Below, in pieces: positions 39,451 to 50,550 of a stretch of 64,000 bases of DNA. This stretch comes from Prorocentrum cordatum. Its lineage: Eukaryota; Sar; Dinophyceae; Prorocentrales; Prorocentraceae. The stretch is taken from the NCBI GenBank assembly GCA_963575745.1, contig CAUYUJ010018062.1, forward strand, positions 151,629 to 215,628. The letters run 5' to 3'. The notes below the pieces were generated by a model. The model was not told where the DNA came from. It saw nothing but the letters and a program-made list of their open reading frames with translations, and did no database searches. A program made the translations under genes and the position numbers. Position 1 is the first letter of the stretch; each line of letters opens with the position of its first letter.

Positions 39451-40480
39451 GGCTGTTGTGCACAAACCCCGCTTCACGGTTTGTGCCGGGCCAGCTTGTC
39501 TGCGAGGGCGGTGTATAAAAGTCGTGCCTCCCCCCCATGTGCCCCTAGGCCCCTCCGCGCCGTGAGGAGTTCGCGGTGGACAACTTTGGATCATTCTCGG
39601 CTTCTGGGGCCCCGTACAGTCGAGTTAGATTGGTAGGCCGACTCTGCCAATTCAAGGGCACTCTTGTGTCCTGCACTTCTACGACCCATGCTTTCTACAT
39701 TCGTATGGCATTCCTACAACAATAAAAGGTATTGTGTCCTCGCGCGTGTCCCCCCAATCAAAGACCGACTGTACTGGGCTCCAGGATTCAGGAGGGGGGC
39801 AGGGAGGAGGGGGAGGAGGGACTGCGAGATACGACGTCGTGAAATAAGGAGAAGCAAAAATAACAAACAAGAAACGCGATCTTGTGAAACGTCTGGGCTG
39901 GAGCTTCCGACTTTTTCTCTTTTCCGGGATCTCCCAACCGTGAGGGGCCTTGTGCGTAAAACGGGGCAAGAAGTCCCATCGACTTCTCCGTTCCACGACT
40001 CCCCAACGCGAGAGGACGTCGTGATTCCAGCCGGTGTCCTTAGCACTGGAGGGGTCGGGGGCCTCTTCGTCGTGATCGTGGTCGTTGTCGGCGTTGCCCT
40101 CCTTTACCTCCTCTCCATCCTCGTCCTCCTCCCTCCCTCTTGTCACCGTCAAGCCGATGTGCGAGATTCGCTCGAGCCACGGCGCCCTCCAGAAGCGAGG
40201 ACCGCTTGCCGCTGCAAAGCTCTCCGCGGCCGCGACGAGTGGACCCAGCGGAGTCCAGCTGAAACGCCTCTGCAGAGTCTCTCGTTCGTTCGCTCCTCTT
40301 CCTCCTTCCTCCCCCTCAGCGTCGCCGACGTCCCTCCAGCAACCAGCCTCGAGCTCGTCCCTGTTCCTGCGACTGTCAGGGCCCAAGGGCACTGACAGCC
40401 TCGGGGATGTGGCCTCCGAAACGGGGGCAGTCCACGGGATCGGCATCGAGACAAGGCGATGCCAATCCCAGGGATGGGAA
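39451..40480. other. 1 kb with one open frame holding a membrane segment
   Basis: A forward frame (39664-40395) includes GGLFVVIVVVVGVALLYLLS, long enough for one membrane helix, and a Ser-rich tail. The rest of the frame is not protein-like and no family is recognised. An exon near 40000-40180 is possible. Confidence 0.3.
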
Positions 40481-40667
40481 TAAAGTCAAGACGCTCACAC
40501 AAGGACCACTTCGGGCTCGGGAGGGGCTCCGGTTCTCGGGCCGTCCCCTCTGCTTCGGTCGGGGAGCCCATGCACGGCCGAGGCTCGCCGTGGCCAGAAG
40601 CGTTCCTGCGTTCCTTAGTCGGCGTTCCGCACTGCAGCACGATGGCTGTGTGCTCCAGGCTGGCACT

Positions 40668-40892
40668 CTACGGGGGGTGGGCCCGAGGTCCCCGCAGCGG
40701 GCCGCGCCGCGGCTGCCCCCGCCGCCGTGCGCGCGGGACGACGCGGGCGCCCCGAGCCGCTGGGGCTGCGGCCTCGGCGGCGCCGCCCCGGAGAAGCTCT
40801 GGCAGCCGTGGGGCGAAAGTCGTCTGGGCCTCCCAGGTGGGCTCCGAGCAGGTGGGTTCGTCGAAGAGAAGCGGGTTCGTCGTCGCCGACAT
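40668..40892 (-). CDS. Weak candidate first exon
   Basis: On the minus strand an ATG at 40892 opens MSATTNPLLFDEPTCSEPTW then TFAPRLPELLRGG, followed by an Ala/Arg-rich stretch. The first 40 residues look more protein-like than the surroundings, but there is no recognised domain and no independent start evidence. Confidence 0.2.
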   Translation of the reverse strand: MSATTNPLLFDEPTCSEPTWEAQTTFAPRLPELLRGGAAEAAAPAARGARVVPRARRRGQPRRGPLRGPRAHPP

Positions 40893-41029
40893 GGGCGCGC
40901 GAGCTGCCCGCGTAGTGTCGCGCGTGAGCGCCCTCGTCTCCAATGCGGCGTGATGCGCGCTGGCGGCCCGCGTCAGCCGCCGCGTGAGGTCGCTACGTCG
41001 TCTCGCGCAAGGCCCGTTTTTCTCGTCGC

Positions 41030-41180
41030 TTGGATGGGGTTGGAAGATCGCGCGGCATCGTCGATGCATTGCCGATGCGGCTCGGTGTGTACCCAGAGCT
41101 TCTCCATGCCAGCGTCGCCGATGCACCGTCGACGTCGCCGATGCATCGGCGATGCATCGGCGATGGCGGGGCGCGGCGGA
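41030..41180. mobile_element. Half copy of the GGCGATGC foldback
   Basis: GGGTTGGAAGATCGCGCGGC, ATCGTCGATGCATTGCCGAT, then GCCGATGCATCGGCGATGC twice. The outer left arm matches 6330-6370; the second GGTCGGAG arm is missing. Confidence 0.6.
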
Positions 41181-41877
41181 GAACTCCGCCGAGGTCCGCG
41201 CCCGCCCCCCCAGGGTGCGGGTTGCAAGCCACACCCTCGGGCAAAACACACCCGTCGGAGTCGCCTAGAAGAGCCTGCGTTCGGGGACGTTGGCTCCGCG
41301 CGTCGCTCCGCCTGGCCTGGCCCACCCACACGCTGGCCGCACCCCGGTCCCCGAGCACTGTCAACGTTACTGGCTTTCCCAGCCTCCCGTGCCGCGAAGC
41401 GAAGCGACGCGAGATCCGCTTGCCAGACATGGCGAGTCGCCTGGGCCACCGCCGCGACACGCCAAGCAAAAGTTCCTGACCGTACGTTCCCAGACCTCAG
41501 ACGGGCCATTGTTGTACAATCCCGGCGTGTTCCCCGATTTCGGCCCTTGAGGGCCGTTTCAGGGCCTCGGGACAGCCAAAACCGGAGTGTGCGGAGAAAA
41601 CGACAGTCACACGCAGAGCGCATCAGTCGATATGGAATCGCATGCACATGTTGCAACATTCGTTTCATAGCAATCGCGCGCACTCTCGAACTCGAACTCA
41701 AAATAAACCGCGTCACAATCGCACGCACGACATCATTGCAGTCATATGTTACTCTGTTACATGAGACGCTTCACGGCGCACAACACTGGTCCAGCGTCAA
41801 AGTGGAACCTCAGAAGATATGGAATGTCAATTGGTCAGACCCCTCCCTCACCCTTCCTTGTTCCCTCTACCGCCAGG
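41181..41877. other. Unassigned; TCGCAC-rich AT-rich stretch at 41585-41780
   Basis: Short words ATCGCACGCAC, CTCGAACTCGAACTC and GCACATGTTGCA cluster at 41620-41740. A comparable cluster is at 49760-49990. No gene supported. Confidence 0.35.
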
Positions 41878-42600
41878 GAGGGGCATGGAAATAGTGGGGA
41901 GGAGTGCGGAGCACATTGCGAAGGCATGCGGGGGAGTGCGTAGGAATGCGGAGGAGCGTGGAGGGGTACATACAAAGGAGTGCGGAGGAGTAAGGAGGAG
42001 TGCGGAAGAATGAAAGTTAGGAGGAGTGCGGAGGAGGGTGGAGAAGATGGCAGAAATGGGAGAAGTTGGGATGAGCGGGGAGGCATGGGGGGAGGTGGGA
42101 GAAGTGCGGGGGAGTGCAGAGGAATGGGGAGGAGTTGGGAGGAGTGCGGGGGACTTAAGGCAGAAAGAGGAATGGGAGGAGTGAGGAGGAGTGAGGACTG
42201 CAGAGGAGTGGGGATGAATGCGAGGATTGGGAGGAGTGCGGAGGAGTTGGGAAGAGTGCTGAGGAGTTGCGGAGAGTTGGAGGCAGTCCTCGGCAGTCCT
42301 GGGCATTCTTCTGCAGTCCTCGGCACTCCTCGGCAGTTCTCGGCGCCGTTCGGCAATCCTCGGCAGTCCTCGGCACTCTTGGGCAGTCCTCGACACGCCT
42401 CGGCACTCCTCGGCAGTCGTCAACACGCCTCGGCACTTCTCGGCAGTCCGCGGCACTCCTCGGCACTCCTCGGCGATCCCCGGCACTCCTCTGCATTCCT
42501 CGCCGGCATTATTCGGCACTCCTGGGCGCTCCTCCGAACTCCTCGGCACTCGTCGGCACTCTTCCACACTCCTCGGCACTGCCGGGGAATATTCCTCCTC
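41878..42600. repeat. Large degenerate inverted repeat of AGGAGTGCGG units
   Basis: 41878-42280 consists of 9-14-bp GGAGTGCGGAGGA units on the plus strand; 42283-42595 consists of CTCGGCACTCCT units, the same motif complemented. The polarity switches within a few bases at about 42281. Arms are about 400 and 310 bp. Confidence 0.85.
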
Positions 42601-42880
42601 CTCTTCTTCATTACCCCTATCTTCTTCTCATTGTTCATCTTAGTAGTATACTCCTTCTTGTTATTTTCTTATTATTATTTTATTATTATTATTATTCCTC
42701 CCTCTCCTCCTCCTCGTCCTCCTTGTCCTCTTACTCCTCCTCCTCCTCCCCCTCCTCCTCCTCCCAAATCCTCCTCCTCCTCCGCTTCCTCCTCCTCCTC
42801 CCACATCCTCCGCCTCCTCCTCTTCCTCCTCCTCCTCCCCCGCCTTCTCCTCCTCCTCATCATCACCATCATCATCCCAG
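42601..42880. repeat. TTATT and CTC/CATC tract before the LINE
   Basis: A TTATTATTATT stretch (42659-42695), then CTC (42700-42850) and CATCATC ending against the LINE at about 42880. Confidence 0.85.
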
Positions 42881-43744
42881 CATTCTAAACAGAATGCCAC
42901 AGCGTCGCCACCCCCCAACCGCTGGTTCAGTGGACCACCGTGGCTCTTCCAAGGTGGAGGGAAAGGTGGCAGCGGAGGCAAAGGGGGCAAGGCAGCTGCC
43001 GCGGCAGCCTTGTCCAATGACGATATTTTCAAGTTGCTCAAGGAGAAAGCTCCCAAGGGAGGTTCTCAGCTGGAGACCCAGCTGCAGGACATGTTCAAGG
43101 AAAAGGATGAGCCGCCTCCGCCAGCAGATCTCAGCGTCAAGAGCTTGCAAGATCTTCTCCAGAGGCGCACCCACAAAAAGAAGCATATTGAGAAGTCTGA
43201 GGAGAGGGTCAAAGAGGCGAGGGAGGCGCTTCAGGAGGCGCAGCGCCTCTACGACGCGGAGCTCGCGCAGTCCAAGACCCACCAGGATACCTTCACCCAA
43301 ATCGAATTCCACATAAAGGAAGCTCAGTCCAAGTCGGTTCTCCCAGAGCCGCCCACAGGACCAGAAGAGGTCAATCCACTCCACGAGCTTGCGATGCTCG
43401 ATGTCATGGATAAGGCGGTGCGTAAGTACGCAGGGCGCTTCGGGCTGGATGGAGCTGGGTTGCTCCAGGCGGCCTCCGTCAAGAAGGAGGAGCTTCAGGC
43501 ACAGCGGCCGGAGCCGCCCGCAGCCAGCGCTGCTCCCCCGTCTGCTGGCCCAGGTGCGACTCAGTCTGCAGCTCCTCCGAGCGGTGCTTCTGCCAGCGCG
43601 GGTCCCATGGACTTCGACCACGAGGACAGCGAGCTCCGTGACAAGCTCATGGCCGCAGGAGCTGCTGCAGCAGATGATTCTGAGCAGCTCAAGCGCTTCC
43701 TGGTTGATTTTGCAGCCCACGGCAAGCTGCAGAAGTTGGGGTAG
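42880..43744 (+). CDS. LINE ORF1, 5'-truncated
   Basis: The frame is open from the CATC tract to TAG at 43742-43744. It begins PPPNRWFSGPPWLFQGGGKG, a Gly/Lys linker, then ALSNDDIFKLLKEKAPKGGS, a strongly charged helical region with KEAREALQEAQRLYDAEL typical of a coiled coil, an Ala/Pro-rich linker and a C-terminal acidic segment ending KLQKLG. ORF1 proteins of LINEs bind RNA and form multimers through the coiled coil. In related dinoflagellate elements zinc-finger motifs usually precede the Gly/Lys linker; they are absent here, so the 5' part is lost. This is the longest uninterrupted frame in the element. Confidence 0.8.
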
Positions 43745-43799
43745 CAGAGTGCTTTCAGACCTGCTCATATGGACGATAAACCCAGGGGCCTGGACTTCT

Positions 43800-44430
43800 G
43801 CTCAAGCCATGTTGGAGTGGTCCAAAACATCATCTACAAGATGAGAAGCAAGACCGTCTTCCCGACATTATGTTCCTTCAAGAGCTTCGTCTCAAGGATG
43901 CTTTTCGGCGGGCCAGTGTTCGCAAGTTGTGCACTCAGCGAGCTGGCGGACAGCACAGGTTTTGGGCCCATAGAGTCGAGCGCAGGTTGTGCAGTTCTCA
44001 TCAGGTTCCCAGCGGATCCCTTGAACTTGGCTCAAGGAGCCCTTTCGGATTCTAGAGTTGCGGCCATGTCAGTCAACATCGGCCCCTCAATTCTTGTTGT
44101 TGTGGTCTCAGTGTTCCTTCACCAGCATCGTGCTCGCTGGGGCCAACCTTGATCTACTTGGAAGTCTCTTTCAGGCTGCGGGCTCTCTGCCTTTCCCGTG
44201 GATCATTGGAGCGGATTGGAATTTAGCCCCAGGGGGCATGCAGAAAAGCGCTGCCACGGCCAAGGCTGACGCGGCTTACTCAGGGGAACCCACATTCGGA
44301 GCTCGTGAATTGGATTTCTTCGTGCGCAGCAGGGTCCTCACGCCGTTCGTCGGCGCCATCAAGGGCATCACTGGAGCGCCAACGCGCTCGCACCTTCCTG
44401 TGGGTCTTCTGCTCAAAGGTCTCTCAGTGG
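43800..44430 (+). pseudogene. LINE AP-type endonuclease domain, frameshifted
   Basis: The first part reads DEKQDRLPDIMFLQELRL (about 43845-43900), the LQE motif containing the catalytic Glu. The second part, in another frame, has IIGADWNLAP (about 44205), the DWN motif, RELDFFVRSRVLTPFV, and TRSHLPVGLL (about 44390) where an SDH motif is expected; the Asp is replaced here. Frame changes fall between 44055 and 44160. The domain nicks target DNA to prime reverse transcription; this copy cannot be functional as read. Confidence 0.75.
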
Positions 44431-45260
44431 AGGCCAAGGTGCCTAAAGCCCTCCTGCCCATTCGACCGGTAAACCAGTGCCTGTTCGGCCAGCGCCAACA
44501 GAACGAGCATTCAGTGACTGGTCTTGGAGACTTGGAGAAGAATTGCCTTCTGACCTTCAAGCGGCCCGTCACGTCTGGTTCCGCCATGTCCAGGAGTACC
44601 TCCTGGACTTCCACGACATCTCAACTCGGTGCTCCACGGCCTACTCTCGCGAGCTGACGGTCTTCGAGTTCAGCATGCGGCAGTAGATTGCGCCTGGCAG
44701 AGCGATCTTAGAGAGGTCTCTTCGGCTGGGGGAAGGAAGTGGACTTCCTTCCACCCGGCCTGCATGCGCTCCCATGCTATTAGCTCGGAGTCCCGAGCGA
44801 AAGGGTTTGCGACTCTGGCTGCGCAGCGTAGGCAGGCCCTCACAGTGCAGCGCGCTGCCCTACCCGACTGGCCCCAGGACTCCAACCTGGGGCAGTGGAG
44901 CAGCTATTGCAGCTCTTAAATGATGGTGGGGGCGGGGCTCTGGGGTTCCTCCTGGGTTTGAGGGGTCACCCGGTCACCTCTCTTGCCTCCAAAGCAAAGA
45001 AAGAGCTGCCAGCGCGTCGGCCTTGAAGGCCTGGGCCAAAGCTGCGGCCAGAGATGAAGGGGGGGGGGGGGGCCCATGGTCATGTCCGAGAGCTTCTGAC
45101 TGAGACTCAGATCTACACAGAAGCCACGGACGACTTGCCGTCAATCCTTGTTGAAGATCAGCAGGCGGTCGATCGCCTACTGGAACAGTGGGGGCCGTTG
45201 TGGAACGCCCCCAAGCGCGATGGTGAAGTTCCGCTCAGGGACTGAGGTCCTGGGGTGGTC
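44431..45260 (+). pseudogene. LINE linker between endonuclease and RT, frameshifted
   Basis: RAFSDWSWRLGEELPSDLQA and RHVWFRHVQEYLLDFHD (44500-44630), then REVSSAGGRKWTSFHP in another frame, then VDRLLEQWGPLWNAP (about 45165-45210). These match the style of the region preceding RT in related elements. A run of at least 12 G at about 45059 accompanies a frame break. Confidence 0.6.
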
Positions 45261-46154
45261 CCCTCCAGGCCGCCAGAGGCCTCGGTTCCGTCTCGGGGCC
45301 TCCTGGTCCCTGGTGGTCTGGATCCTTGAGCGCCGCTTCCGAGGGTCACCATCACGCAGATTAATGAAGTCTTGTCGTCCTATTCTGATTCATGTGGGCT
45401 AGGATGGGATCACTTGCATCCGCGCCAGGCATTGTGGCTTCCTGACAGCTACAAGCAAGCTTTCCTTTATATTTTCATGAGTTGGGAGCAGAATCCAGAG
45501 GATTTGGAGCTCTGGACCCTTGTGATGCTCTTTCTGGGCAAACCGGCCCCTGCCTCGGGAGTTCGGCCGATTGTTCTGGCTTCGGTTTGGAGAGGAATCT
45601 GGCCCCGTCCCCGACAGCCTGCGGCCAGAAACTGGGAGCTCTCTTTCAAGAATTCGGCCTCCTGGGGCGGAGCTGGCCTAACCGGTGACAGGGCAGGCCA
45701 TGTCCATTGTATTGTTCAGAGATTTGCGAGGCTTAAAGGCTTCGCCGCGATCTGTGGACTGCTAGATTTAAGTAAATATTATGAGCACATTTCCCATGAG
45801 GACCTGCCGCGGGAAGGCCTGGCCACGGGGTTCCCGACGCAGCTTCTCGGATGTCTCCGTGCAGACCATCGCCTGCCCAGGCGTGCTCGGTGGAAGACTG
45901 CCATCTCCGATGCAGTCCGAGCTAATTGCACGGTCGCGGCCGGGCGCGGCTGCGCGCTAGCTCTGGCCAAGCTTTTGGTCCACATTGTGACTGTTTCTCT
46001 ACAGCGGAAACAGATTGCCTTGAGGTTTCAATATTTGGTAGATGACTTCCTCTCGCAGGCTACTGGTGGTTGTCTACATGTGCTTGAGCAGCACCCTCAG
46101 GCCGTGTCGGATCTAGCGGCCTCGCCGCAGCATCGCCAGCTAGTAGTTAGCTGA
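45261..46154 (+). pseudogene. LINE reverse transcriptase domain
   Basis: The main open part (45372-46154) holds the RT motifs in order: ASGVRPIVLASVWRG (fingers), GLLDLSKYYEHI with the motif A Asp at 45765, VAAGRGCALALAK (motif B), and LRFQYLVDDFLSQ with the catalytic Asp pair at 46041-46046. Between motif A and B the sequence is shorter than usual. The protein copies element RNA into DNA at the insertion site. The fingers region upstream (45260-45371) is in another frame. The active-site residues are intact, so decay is mainly by frameshift. Confidence 0.85.
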
Positions 46155-46985
46155 CTGGTTACATGACTAGCACGGTGGACCGAGATGATGACATCAACCA
46201 GAGTTGGGATCTCAGCTCTGAGCGAAGGCTCAGCAGCAGCAGGGTTCTTGGCACAGATGCCAATAGTGGTGCTGCTCGTAGTGTCACTGAGCAGAACAAG
46301 CGGCTGGCCAAAGCAGCCTCGGTTTCATCGCCCGTTTTTGCCCTAAGGAAAGCCGGGGCAAGCGCCAGCATTACCATGAGGGGTTCTCCTACGGCGACGG
46401 CGGTGGGTGGGGGGGGGGGCGGCGGTCACTGGCATGGCTGACATGAAGCTTGCTGCTCTCAGGTTAGCCACTCTCATAGGTGAGGGTCGTGTCCCTCCAG
46501 GCACCTCGGTTGCTCCCAGGTTGCGTGTCACCCCCAGAGGGGCCACCAGGGACCCCTGGGTAGTCGTGGTCTGTGACGCGATCAAGCATTGGGCACTGAG
46601 TGCACAGTCGGCCATGCCAGGCCTTGGTCCGCTGCAGGCCTGCCTGCAGGAAACGCATTATATGTTGGAAAAAGAGCGACCCTGGTCTCAAGTCGTCGAC
46701 CCATCTCAGGCTGCTGTCCTGTCTCTCGCCAGGATCGGCTGCACCTCGCCTCCTGCTGATGTGCTCTGGCATCCTAGGCTTGGAGTTCAAAATTGCTGAC
46801 TTCTCCCCTGCTTTCTTTGTTGATATTGTCAGGCCTCTGGCGCTTCAGGCTTCTGACATCGTGGCGATGGAGAGACTCTAAGCGCCCTGGGCTTCGCCTC
46901 TCAATTGGCCCCCCCTCACTCGTCTCATCAATAAGGACTTTGATGACAGCCGGTCGCAGCATCGCGCTGCTGCCATTCGGAGCTT
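46155..46985 (+). pseudogene. LINE region between RT and zinc knuckle, frameshifted
   Basis: SERRLSSSRVLGTDANSGAA and NKRLAKAASVSSPVFALRKA in one frame (46163-46400), then MADMKLAALRLATLIGEGRV and DPWVVVVCDAIKHWALSAQ in another (46437-46610), then a frame with LSIGPPSLVSSI. This is the usual post-RT region of the family. G runs at 46409-46419 coincide with a frame break. Confidence 0.65.
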
Positions 46986-47322
46986 GGTCGGTGGATCCCA
47001 TTGGCCCCAAACTCGGTTGCACTCTAGGGGCAAGGCTCAGTCCGATGCCTGCGCCCATTGCGGCACGAGAGGCAACTTGTGGCATCGCCCCTACGACTGC
47101 CCCAGGTGTTTCCAGCTCATGCGCGAGGAGTGCCCGCAGCATGTCATGCAGGCTGCTCAGTATGTGAAGCAGACTGGGGAGGAAGCTGGTGAGCTCATGG
47201 CAAGATGCCTCTTCCCCTCGCCGTCTCTTTGCTTCCCTCGCAAGGAGGTTCCTCAGGAGGATCAGCTCAGGTTTGTCAGCGTTTTCCCTGGGGCGGAAGT
47301 TTTCGGGCGCGGTCTCTGTTGA
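46986..47322 (+). pseudogene. LINE CCHC zinc knuckle region
   Basis: GGSHWPQTRLHS leads to CAHCGTRGNLWHRPYDCPRC at 47050-47109, a C-x2-C-x7-H-x4-C motif, as expected for nucleic-acid binding downstream of RT. The frame ends at a TGA just before the RNase H start. Confidence 0.75.
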
Positions 47323-47720
47323 CGGCTCGGCTTTCCATTCCCACCTTCAGGGCTTCAGTCGCGAAGGGTGGTCGGTCGTTCAGGTCGACCCAGCTGGCAA
47401 CTTGATCGGCGCCATGCACGGCGCGGCGCCGCTCCATGCGGCTCCAGGACAGGCGGCTCGGGACGGGGAGGACTGGGGTTTCAGGATGCCCTCTCAAATC
47501 AGCGAATGGTCAGCCGACAGCCCGCTGGAGGCCCACACGGATTGTTCCGGCACGCTTGGCTGCGCGACAGACACCAGCATTGCCCTCTCGGCTTCCAACC
47601 CTCGTCGTCACATGTGGCGCGATTGGTGGAGCGGCATTGGCAGACTGGCCTCTGCATGTGATGTTGAGGTCACAGGAGCTTGGCTTCCGCCACCTCAGAT
47701 CAAGAGGAATGGTTGATAAA
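47290..47720 (+). pseudogene. LINE RNase H domain, frameshifted
   Basis: FSGAVSVDGSAFH contains the first catalytic Asp (47321); GWSVVQVDPAGNLIGAMHG is the following strand; LEAHTDCSGTLG (about 47528) has the third catalytic Asp in the usual TD context. The Glu of the second helix is not clear. The final helix is in another frame and continues at about 47695 as LIKGNDKWAKRVARLW, the usual GND end of the domain. RNase H degrades the RNA strand of hybrids during replication. Confidence 0.75.
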
Positions 47721-48567
47721 AGGTAATGATAAGTGGGCCAAGCGAGTAGCCCGCCTCTGGAACGTTTCCCAGGACCACCTTGACGTTGTCTCTGGGTGTG
47801 AAAAGATTGTCTCGGACACTGTTAAGTGGCAGAGCAGATGCCAAGAAGTTGTTGGGGAGCTGGAGCAGCCAGACTCGCAGGGTCCTGTCGGCACTGCGGA
47901 CATAGTCTTGGGTGCCAAGTTACCTCCTAGTCTAATTCAGGCATGTTTGGAAGAAGGTGCGGCGCCTTTCGGGGATTGGTCCTTGGCTGAGGAGGTCGAG
48001 ATTCCGAACCCCGCTCCGAGCCGCCCTCCCCCTCCCATTGCGACGGGCTCTGCTGAACCAGGCGAGGAAGATGATTCCTTCCCCTCTGCCTCAGGAGCCC
48101 CCTGGGATGTCAGGGGCCACTCGCTGGTGCGAGCCTCAGTCACCGACCAAGGCCAGGACTTGACCAACCTTCTGTTCTGCAAAGTTTGCGGGGCCCCTGC
48201 GCACACGTCGGCGCGCGGTCTCAGGGAGGGGCGCAAGGGCCCCAAGCATCCTGGCCTCAAGACCCAGCGGTCTAAGCTGAGGCGGGGGTTGTTCCCAGGG
48301 CACGCTCAGTGCGAAGCCAGGGTGGACCCAGCCTTTGGACCGACCCTTGCGATGAAAGCTGTTTGGGGTCCTCTGCTGGACGCTGGTGGGGGCCCTGCTG
48401 CTGCTGATGCTGCGGGGGGGGGGCTCGACAGCGAAGCTGTGGAGGGTCAGGTTCTGGCTGGCAGCTGGGCCTTGATTTCAGAGTTTCTGGTGCGGGGGGG
48501 GTCTCGCCTCCTTCGCTGTCGGGGCCTTAAGGCCGTCTCAGTCGCCAAGTTGCATGGTTTCGCCTAG
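47696..48567 (+). pseudogene. LINE C-terminal region with VCGAPA Cys motif
   Basis: After KGNDKWAKRVARLWN the frame runs open to TAG at 48565. LTNLLFCKVCGAPAHTSARG (about 48160) followed by a basic stretch GRKGPKHPGLKTQRSKLRRG is the characteristic C-terminal module of these elements, with a CxxC pair. Function unknown. About 120 bp of non-coding sequence follow before the CTC tract. Confidence 0.7.
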
Positions 48568-48690
48568 CCTGATGATCTTGTGCAGTGGTAGAGGGCCTGC
48601 CAGAGGTCTCAAAGGAGGCACCCGAGCTATCGACAGCGATTAAGCTCTAATTTGCGCCGTGGGGCGAGGGGCACCCTGACGTGCCCGTGT

Positions 48691-49005
48691 TGTCAGCACC
48701 CTCAGTACCCTCATCCCACCTCCTCGTCCCACCTCCTCCTCCTCCTCCTCCTCGTCATCCTCCTTCTCCTCCTCCTTCTCCTCCTCCTCCTCCTCCTCGT
48801 CCCTCCTCCTCCTCCTTCCTCCACCTCCTCCTCCACCTCCTCCTCCTCCTCCACCTCCCCACCTCCCACCTCATCCTCCTCCTCCTCCTCTCAGCCTCCT
48901 CCACCTCCTCATCATCAAGCATCAACAGCATCCACCATCAGCAATCCATCATCATCAGCATCATCATCATCCCAATCATCACCAGCAGCATCAGCATCAG
49001 CATCA

Positions 49006-49043
<38 letters not shown>

Positions 49044-49395
49044 CATCAATCATCAGTATCTCATCATCATCCTCATCCTCACATCATCATCATCATCATC
49101 AGCATCATCATCATCATCATCTCATCGTCATCATCATCACCCACCTCCTCCTCATCCGTCTCTCCTCCACCTCCTCCTCCTCCTCCTCCTCCTCTCGTCC
49201 CCCTCCTCCCTCCTCCTCCTCCTCCTCAGCATCAGCATCATCATCAGCATCATCATCATCATCAGCATCATCATCCATCATCATCCATCATCATCCTGTC
49301 TCCTCCTCCTCCTCCAACTCCAACTCCTCCTCCTCCTCCTCCTCCTCCTCCTCCTCCTTCTCCTCCTCCTCCTTCTCCTCCTCCTCCTCCTGCGC
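48691..49395. repeat. CTC / CAT compound tract after the LINE
   Basis: CTC with CTCCAC variants (48720-48905), CAT and CAGCAT (48905-49140), then CTC, CAT and CTC. It mirrors the tract type found just before the LINE. Confidence 0.95.
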
Positions 49396-50550
49396 GCCAA
49401 ATCCATGGATCGCTAATCCATGTTTGCACGCCCCCGAGACGTGGGCGGTGGCACGTGAGGGATGAAAGTGTGCATACGTTACGGCCACCCTTCGCGCGGC
49501 CGCCCTCGTCTTGGCCTTTCTCTCTTGCGCGCCGACCAATGAGCCGCTCGGCTGCCCCGAAGTGCCGCACGCTGGAGCGGACCGCCTCTGCCTCGCCGCC
49601 GCCGGACAAGAAAGTGCAGATGATACGACAGCAGAACATCCATATGGGCCCATGGCACGGGCGAAACTATGAGGGCGAGTGCGCAGACGACTGCGGAGCA
49701 TGACCCTGAGGGCACACGTGCGCACACGATCGCAGAACGTGTAGAAGCTGATCTCGTGTGCTCTGTCTGAACGTGCGAGCGAGCGTTTGCACTCGTGCAT
49801 CTGGCAAACTGAACACAAGCTGGGCGGCCTGCCGTCCCCGGGGGACCGCCGCAGAGAGAAGGCGCCCGCATCCCTTGCACTCGACTTCGCAAGTGGGCGA
49901 TGCGCAGAGCAGTCGCGCGCGCTCTTCGCACTTGAGTTCGCACATGGACAACAAGCGCTGCACTCGGCAATCGCGCACACTTCAACTTTACATGCACATG
50001 TGATATCTCTCGACATGCTTAAAACACGCGCCCCAGAAGTGGGTCTGGGACGAAGCAATTACCTTATTGGGAAGGGATCGAGTCGAGACCACTTGGGACC
50101 CGCCGATTACTGATGCACTTCGGACACCTCGGTACTTTCCAACTTGGGATGAGGTCCACTTCGGTTTCGGCCAGGGCTTGATGTTCCTCATGTGGGGTCC
50201 CTTCGGTTCCGCTCTTGTGTTTACGCGCCCAGTTGCATGATTATGCCGGCGGCCCATTTCTGTGCTAGCATGCGGCAACTGAGTTCTAGAAGGAGATTCG
50301 TTATCTACCCACTACCAACGGCTCCTTGTGGCAGCAGGAGGCCTGTATTGTTGAAGTCGCGCCCCTGTTGCGCACAGACGCATAGGGGGCGCCGAGGAAA
50401 AACCCGGTGGAGGGCCCTTTCGAAGCCGAAGCCAGAGCTTGTTCCAGCGTGTTCTCGTTGCAGGTAACCACAGGGGGCTCGACGGCAACTGCTCTGCAAC
50501 GTTTAGGCCAGAAGCCCAATCGCACTGGGGCTTTTCATCCCAAGTGGTAT
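49396..50550. other. 1.15 kb without a supported gene
   Basis: GC-rich single-copy sequence. A cluster of TGCACTCG, TCGCAC and CGCACA words at 49690-49990 resembles 41620-41740. Frames of 100-170 codons are open on both strands but carry no motif. Confidence 0.35.

Larger units (their letters stand above)
42880..48690 (+). mobile_element. Decayed non-LTR retrotransposon (LINE), dinoflagellate type
   Basis: In order: ORF1 (to 43744), AP-type endonuclease (about 43820-44430), reverse transcriptase (about 45260-46150), a thumb-like region, a CCHC zinc knuckle (47050-47109), RNase H (about 47300-47720) and a C-terminal Cys motif (about 48170). The reading frame changes at least eight times, so this copy is dead unless the breaks are sequencing errors; G runs at about 45059, 46409 and 48413 lie near some breaks. 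The 5' end abuts a CTC/CATC tract and the 3' end a CTC tract, so the original ends and any target duplication are hidden. Confidence 0.9.

Noticed and set aside
44025-44045. TTGGCTCAAG as another spliced-leader relict
   Set aside because: It lies in the LINE endonuclease coding sequence and lacks the AGCCA part.
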